The notes under the pieces were generated by a model. The model searched no databases. It had not been told where the DNA came from and was given only the letters and a program-made list of their open reading frames with translations. Source: JBEKYH01 sp049511115 (GTDB lineage: Bacteria; Planctomycetota; Phycisphaerae; Tepidisphaerales; Tepidisphaeraceae). Taken from it: a stretch of 8,789 bases of DNA. Where the stretch lies: assembly GCA_049511115.1 (NCBI GenBank), contig JBEKYH010000187.1, forward strand, positions 1 through 8,789, written 5' to 3'. Shown in pieces: positions 6,458 through 8,789 of this stretch. The translations under genes and the position numbers were made by a program. Position 1 is the first letter of the stretch, and each line of letters opens with the position of its first letter.

Positions 6458-6832
6458 ATGGGTTTGACGCATGTAACGACTACGGTCCGCAGGCTGGCCG
6501 GTGGCGGCAAGGGGTTCGCGGCCGAATTTCTCGTCGATACGCGGGCCGTTGACTGCCTGGCTCCGGCCAAGGCCCTGCGCAAGGCCGGCATCAAGCCCGA
6601 GGGGAAAAATGTCTACGAGCCGGCGGATGGCAGTCCGGTGGAACTTGAATATGGGTTTGCGCGAGTATCACTGATGGGGCAGGAGACCGTCACGCCCATC
6701 ATTTTCGGCCCCGAAGGATCAGAGCCGATTCTCGGCGTGCTGGCACTGGAGGGACTGGGCATTTCCGTGGATCCCAAGACGCGGTCTTTGAAACGGGAGA
6801 GCGCGAGATCGCTGAAGCAGACTCGCCGATGA
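6458..6832 (+). CDS. Clan AA (retropepsin-like) aspartic protease family protein with degenerate active site
   Basis: A 124-residue single-domain protein resembling bacterial clan AA aspartic proteases, small beta-folds expected to act as homodimers. Family features seen: the opening MGLTHVTTTV (1-10), FLVDTRA (24-30) at the active-site position, a YGFARV strand (65-70), TPIIFGPEGSEPILGVLALE (79-98) containing the second hydrophobic-Gly motif, and a VDPKTRSL ending (104-111). The catalytic triplet is normally DTG, often DTGA; here it is Asp27-Thr28-Arg29-Ala30. The nucleophilic Asp is kept, but Gly29 is replaced by Arg, which should distort the active-site loop, so the protein may be inactive or only substrate-binding. 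I chose the ATG at 6458 because the protein then begins like its family; an in-frame TTG at 6437 has no support. There is no Shine-Dalgarno. Its partner and target are unknown. Confidence 0.75.
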   Translation: MGLTHVTTTVRRLAGGGKGFAAEFLVDTRAVDCLAPAKALRKAGIKPEGKNVYEPADGSPVELEYGFARVSLMGQETVTPIIFGPEGSEPILGVLALEGLGISVDPKTRSLKRESARSLKQTRR

Positions 6833-6884
6833 TCGCTGCCGAGATTAACTGCAGGATCACCACTCGACTGAGCTCGCCGAAGCC

Positions 6885-6944
6885 CGTCTTGATCCGCGTC
6901 AGGATCAAGTCGCTGTAGGGCTGGCGGATGGAGAGGGCGCACAT
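6885..6944 (-). pseudogene. N-terminal remnant of an ASCH-domain gene
   Basis: Read on the minus strand from the ATG at 6944, the first 20 codons give MCALSIRQPYSDLILTRIKT. This closely matches the N-terminus typical of ASCH-domain proteins, an RNA-binding PUA-like fold whose members start with ALSIRQPY-x-x-LIL-x-x-IKT. After the Lys-Thr the expected glutamate/arginine-rich continuation is absent in this frame and, by eye, in the other two. The frame then runs into the antisense of the protease-like gene. An intact ASCH protein would be several times longer. I read this as a truncated relic, possibly cut by insertion or deletion when the neighbouring genes arrived. A short expressed peptide cannot be excluded. 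Confidence 0.5.
6888..6909. repeat. 8-bp inverted repeat
   Basis: CTTGATCC (6888-6895) and GGATCAAG (6902-6909) are perfect inverted repeats separated by 6 nt. They lie inside the ASCH remnant, next to where its similarity ends, about 115 bp before the toxin start. This could be an operator or chance. Confidence 0.4.
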
Positions 6945-7024
6945 ATACTCATCTGTCGGCCCATTGGATTGCGGTGTGTAGCGCGGCTCAGGACCATGTG
7001 TTTGGGGCATTTTGGGCCGTTGTG

Positions 7025-7273
7025 ATGGAATACGAACTATACTATTTGAACGACGCGCTGGTGTCTCTCAAACGGATGTCGCCCGATGTGTCGCGTCGGA
7101 TCGTGCGTAAAGTCGAGCGAATGCGGCACGGCCTAACAGGCGACGTTAAACGGCTCAAAGCCTTCGTCCCAAACTACCGCCTGCGTGTTGGCGATTGGCG
7201 CGTGTTATTTGAAATCGACGGCAAAGCCATCGTTGTGCATGAGGTCAAACATCGATCCGAAGCGTACGAGTAA
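7025..7273 (+). CDS. RelE/ParE-family toxin
   Basis: A small 82-residue protein of the RelE/ParE superfamily. Members inhibit growth either by cutting ribosome-bound mRNA (RelE) or by poisoning gyrase (ParE). Seen: an N-terminal strand YELYYLNDAL (3-12), a two-helix region with SPDVSRRIVRKVERM (19-33), GDVKRLKAF (39-47), and the family hallmark YRLRVGDWRVLFEI (51-64) with basic residues Arg52, Arg54 and Arg59. It ends VHEVKHRSEAYE (71-82), with the His76 and Tyr81 positions conserved in RelE-like nucleases. That end favours mRNA cleavage over gyrase poisoning, by inference. The frame is open from 6974, but the ATG at 7025 gives the normal family start. The gene following after 11 nt is the presumed antitoxin. 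By eye the pair is less GC-rich than the core genes, consistent with acquisition. Confidence 0.85.
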   Translation: MEYELYYLNDALVSLKRMSPDVSRRIVRKVERMRHGLTGDVKRLKAFVPNYRLRVGDWRVLFEIDGKAIVVHEVKHRSEAYE

Positions 7274-7274
7274 A

Positions 7275-7280
7275 AAGGTG
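7275..7280 (+). promoter_or_regulatory. Shine-Dalgarno of the antitoxin gene
   Basis: AAGGTG lies 4 nt before the ATG at 7285 and 2 nt after the toxin stop. It is one of the few clear ribosome sites in the window, while the toxin gene lacks one. This would favour making more antitoxin than toxin from a shared transcript. Confidence 0.55.
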
Positions 7281-7284
7281 AACC

Positions 7285-7509
7285 ATGTTGAAAGCAAAGT
7301 ACGACCTGCTCATTCGCAACGGCAACGAGCGATACATAGTCATCCCTGAGAAGGAGTACGACGCAATGCAGGAGCGTCTTGAGGATGATGCGGACTTCCG
7401 GGCAATCGAAGCGTCGAAAAAGCGTCAGTCCCGCTCGCCCCGCATTCCTTCCGATCACGTCAAGCGTGAATTAGGAATTGTCTCCCGCCGCGCCAAGAAC
7501 GGCGCATGA
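7285..7509 (+). CDS. Probable antitoxin of the RelE/ParE-type pair
   Basis: A 74-residue, charged protein directly downstream of the toxin gene. It opens with a strand-rich segment (YDLLIRNGNERYIVIPEKEY, 6-25) typical of Phd/YefM-like or related short antitoxins. An acidic helix, YDAMQERLEDDADFRAIEAS (25-44), follows, then a basic C-terminal tail, SKKRQSRSPRIP (44-55), ending near VKRELGI (59-65). I see no helix-turn-helix, so it is not a HigA-type antitoxin despite the toxin-first order. The antitoxin role is inferred from position, size and general character. The presumed neutralising segment is the C-terminal half, which would wrap the toxin, and the N-terminal part may dimerise and bind the operator. 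Exact family not recognised. Confidence 0.7.
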   Translation: MLKAKYDLLIRNGNERYIVIPEKEYDAMQERLEDDADFRAIEASKKRQSRSPRIPSDHVKRELGIVSRRAKNGA

Positions 7510-7551
7510 ACGTCGTCGGGATCGAGACGGGGACATGACGGAAAACTCTAA

Positions 7552-8736
7552 TCACGGCGCCGCAAGTCCGTAATCCTTCACAATTTGGTCATACAGCCCC
7601 ATCCGCGCCGGAATAACCGCGCCTGCCACGAACGCCGGGCGCGTGGCGGGCGTCACCGCGAGCGTCGGCGCGGTCGTTGGCCGCCGCCCGCCGCGGGCCG
7701 CCGTGGTGAACAGGCCCTGGCGATTGCCGTTTTGCGTGGGTTCCCAGATGAACGTGCCCAGCCCCCTGTGATCGGGCAGATCGTGCATGATGTCGTTGGC
7801 CGGCCGCACCGCGTCGGCGATCTCGGCGCAGACGAAATACAGATTCGGATAGCGCTTTTCCAAATCCTCGAAATTGGCCTTCCATGTCTCGGGTTGCCCT
7901 TGCCACTGCGTGTAGCAGGACTCACCCAGCACGTCGAAGCGAACGCCGCGCGAGAGGGCATTATTTACCCATTGAACGGTGCGGCGATTGTTTCCGCCCA
8001 GATCGATGTGGAGCATGGTGATGATTTTGGGATCAACGTCCTCTACGCCTGCGAGGCCGGCTTTGAGCAACTGAGAAAGCTGGTCCCAATCGCGCGTGCT
8101 GCCGCCGTGATCGACCATCATGCCGGGCGTGATCTCGTTGCCCACCTGCACCATATCGGGCTCGGCGCCGGCGGCTTTCAATTGGCTGACCGCATCAAAG
8201 GTCCAGTCGTGGGTCTTCTTCACCAGATCGTCAAAGGAAAGATTGGCCCATGCCGACGGCGTAAACTGCTTGGACGGATCGGCCCAGGAATCGCTGTAGT
8301 GAAAATCAATCAGCAGCCCCATTCCCGCAGCCTTGGCTCGCTTGGCCATGAGAATCGTGTGAGGCAGGTCGCAGTAGCCCTGCGGGGAATAAGGCCGATC
8401 CCGCGGCGTGGGGACGGTTGGATCGACGAAGACGCGCAGACGGATGTAGTTGAAGCCGTGGTCCTTGAGAATCGCAAAGATGTCTTTCGTTACGCCGCCA
8501 TCGCTATATTTCACGCCGCGGTCTTCCGACTGCTGCACGGAGGAAATGTCCGCTCCGATTATAAATGGCGGCATGGGCTTGGAGACGCCGAGCTTTGATG
8601 GCGGCAGTGAGGCAGGGTCCAGAGTGACCAGATCGGATTGCGTGGTCTGGGCTGAAGATATCGACGTGATTGCGGCGCAGATGAGGGTCAGGAAGGCGCA
8701 AAGGCCGGGGAGCCCAATCGCAGATGGAATTTTCAT
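7552..8736 (-). CDS. Secreted arabinogalactan endo-beta-1,4-galactanase, glycoside hydrolase family 53
   Basis: Cleaves beta-1,4-galactan, such as pectin side chains, outside the cytoplasm. The 394-residue product starts with a signal peptide (Lys2, hydrophobic core 8-24, likely cleavage after SISSA, residue 29). The GH53 barrel shows GADISSVQQSEDRG (61-74), GFNYIRLRVFVDP (94-106), LLIDFHYSDSWADPSKQ (141-157), VGNEITPGM (198-206) with presumed acid/base Glu201, CYTQWQG (274-280), and CAEIADAV (303-310) with presumed nucleophile Glu305. GTFIWEPT (327-334) is also family-typical. A Thr/Pro/Ala-rich stretch (about 345-375) interrupts the usual C-terminal end. I chose the ATG at 8736 because it leads straight into the signal peptide; GGAA at 8743-8746 is a weak ribosome site. 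An in-frame start at 8781 would bury the signal peptide. No transporter or sugar genes are beside it here. Confidence 0.93.
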   Translation of the reverse strand: MKIPSAIGLPGLCAFLTLICAAITSISSAQTTQSDLVTLDPASLPPSKLGVSKPMPPFIIGADISSVQQSEDRGVKYSDGGVTKDIFAILKDHGFNYIRLRVFVDPTVPTPRDRPYSPQGYCDLPHTILMAKRAKAAGMGLLIDFHYSDSWADPSKQFTPSAWANLSFDDLVKKTHDWTFDAVSQLKAAGAEPDMVQVGNEITPGMMVDHGGSTRDWDQLSQLLKAGLAGVEDVDPKIITMLHIDLGGNNRRTVQWVNNALSRGVRFDVLGESCYTQWQGQPETWKANFEDLEKRYPNLYFVCAEIADAVRPANDIMHDLPDHRGLGTFIWEPTQNGNRQGLFTTAARGGRRPTTAPTLAVTPATRPAFVAGAVIPARMGLYDQIVKDYGLAAP

Positions 8737-8789
8737 CGGCAGTTCCGGTAAATCGGCGCATGCTCTGGCACGCTGTTTCAATAAGTAGT

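Larger units (their letters stand above)
6833..7024. other. Gap between the protease-like gene and the toxin gene, with a gene remnant
   Basis: This stretch has no intact gene. It holds a minus-strand ASCH remnant (6885-6944) and an 8-bp inverted repeat (6888-6909). The upstream control of the toxin-antitoxin pair should also lie here, though I cannot point to a clear promoter. Confidence 0.45.

Noticed and set aside
6974..7024. 17-residue N-terminal extension of the toxin
   Set aside because: RelE-like toxins begin at the strand coded from 7025; the extra residues have no support and no ribosome site.
7585..8598. Long plus-strand open frame opposite the GH53 gene
   Set aside because: It is antisense to a gene with clear family motifs and has no recognisable domain; high GC keeps the frame open.

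Overview
The window is GC-rich, densely packed bacterial DNA with several weak or missing Shine-Dalgarno sites. The mix of genes would suit a Planctomycetota-type genome: a PyrR-PyrB operon, a CinA-like/nucleotidyltransferase fusion, a clan AA aspartic protease-like protein and a solitary GH53 galactanase. That assignment is an impression, since no rRNA or marker gene is present. I see no CRISPR array, insertion sequence, rRNA or complete tRNA.

Left part (1-3700). A calcineurin-type metallophosphoesterase on the minus strand runs off the left edge. It diverges from a plus-strand operon of three genes: pyrR, pyrB, and a fusion of a CinA C-terminal (PncC-like) domain to an NMN/NaMN adenylyltransferase-like domain. 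Both internal junctions are 4-nt stop/start overlaps (ATGA, TTGA), so the genes are probably co-translated. They join pyrimidine synthesis (carbamoyl-aspartate formation, uracil salvage) to a likely NAD-related step. The divergent region carries a long near-perfect inverted repeat built from a 7-bp unit, immediately upstream of pyrR.

Middle (3697-6388). A membrane-anchored GGDEF diguanylate cyclase with an intact RxxD inhibition site converges on the pyr operon; the two stop codons overlap. It diverges from sthA, a soluble pyridine nucleotide transhydrogenase, across a 145-bp gap. Two genes here touch NAD(P) metabolism (the fusion and sthA), but nothing shows they are coregulated.

Right part (6389-8789). 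This part looks more accessory. It holds a clan AA aspartic protease-like gene whose DTG motif reads DTR, a 20-codon remnant of an ASCH-domain gene on the opposite strand, a toxin-first RelE/ParE toxin-antitoxin pair, and a secreted GH53 endo-beta-1,4-galactanase on the minus strand.

The most interesting items are the PncC-like/adenylyltransferase fusion placed where pyrC often follows pyrRB, the heptad-built inverted repeat before a PyrR that lacks several RNA-contact residues, and the degenerate protease and ASCH remnant beside the toxin-antitoxin pair.
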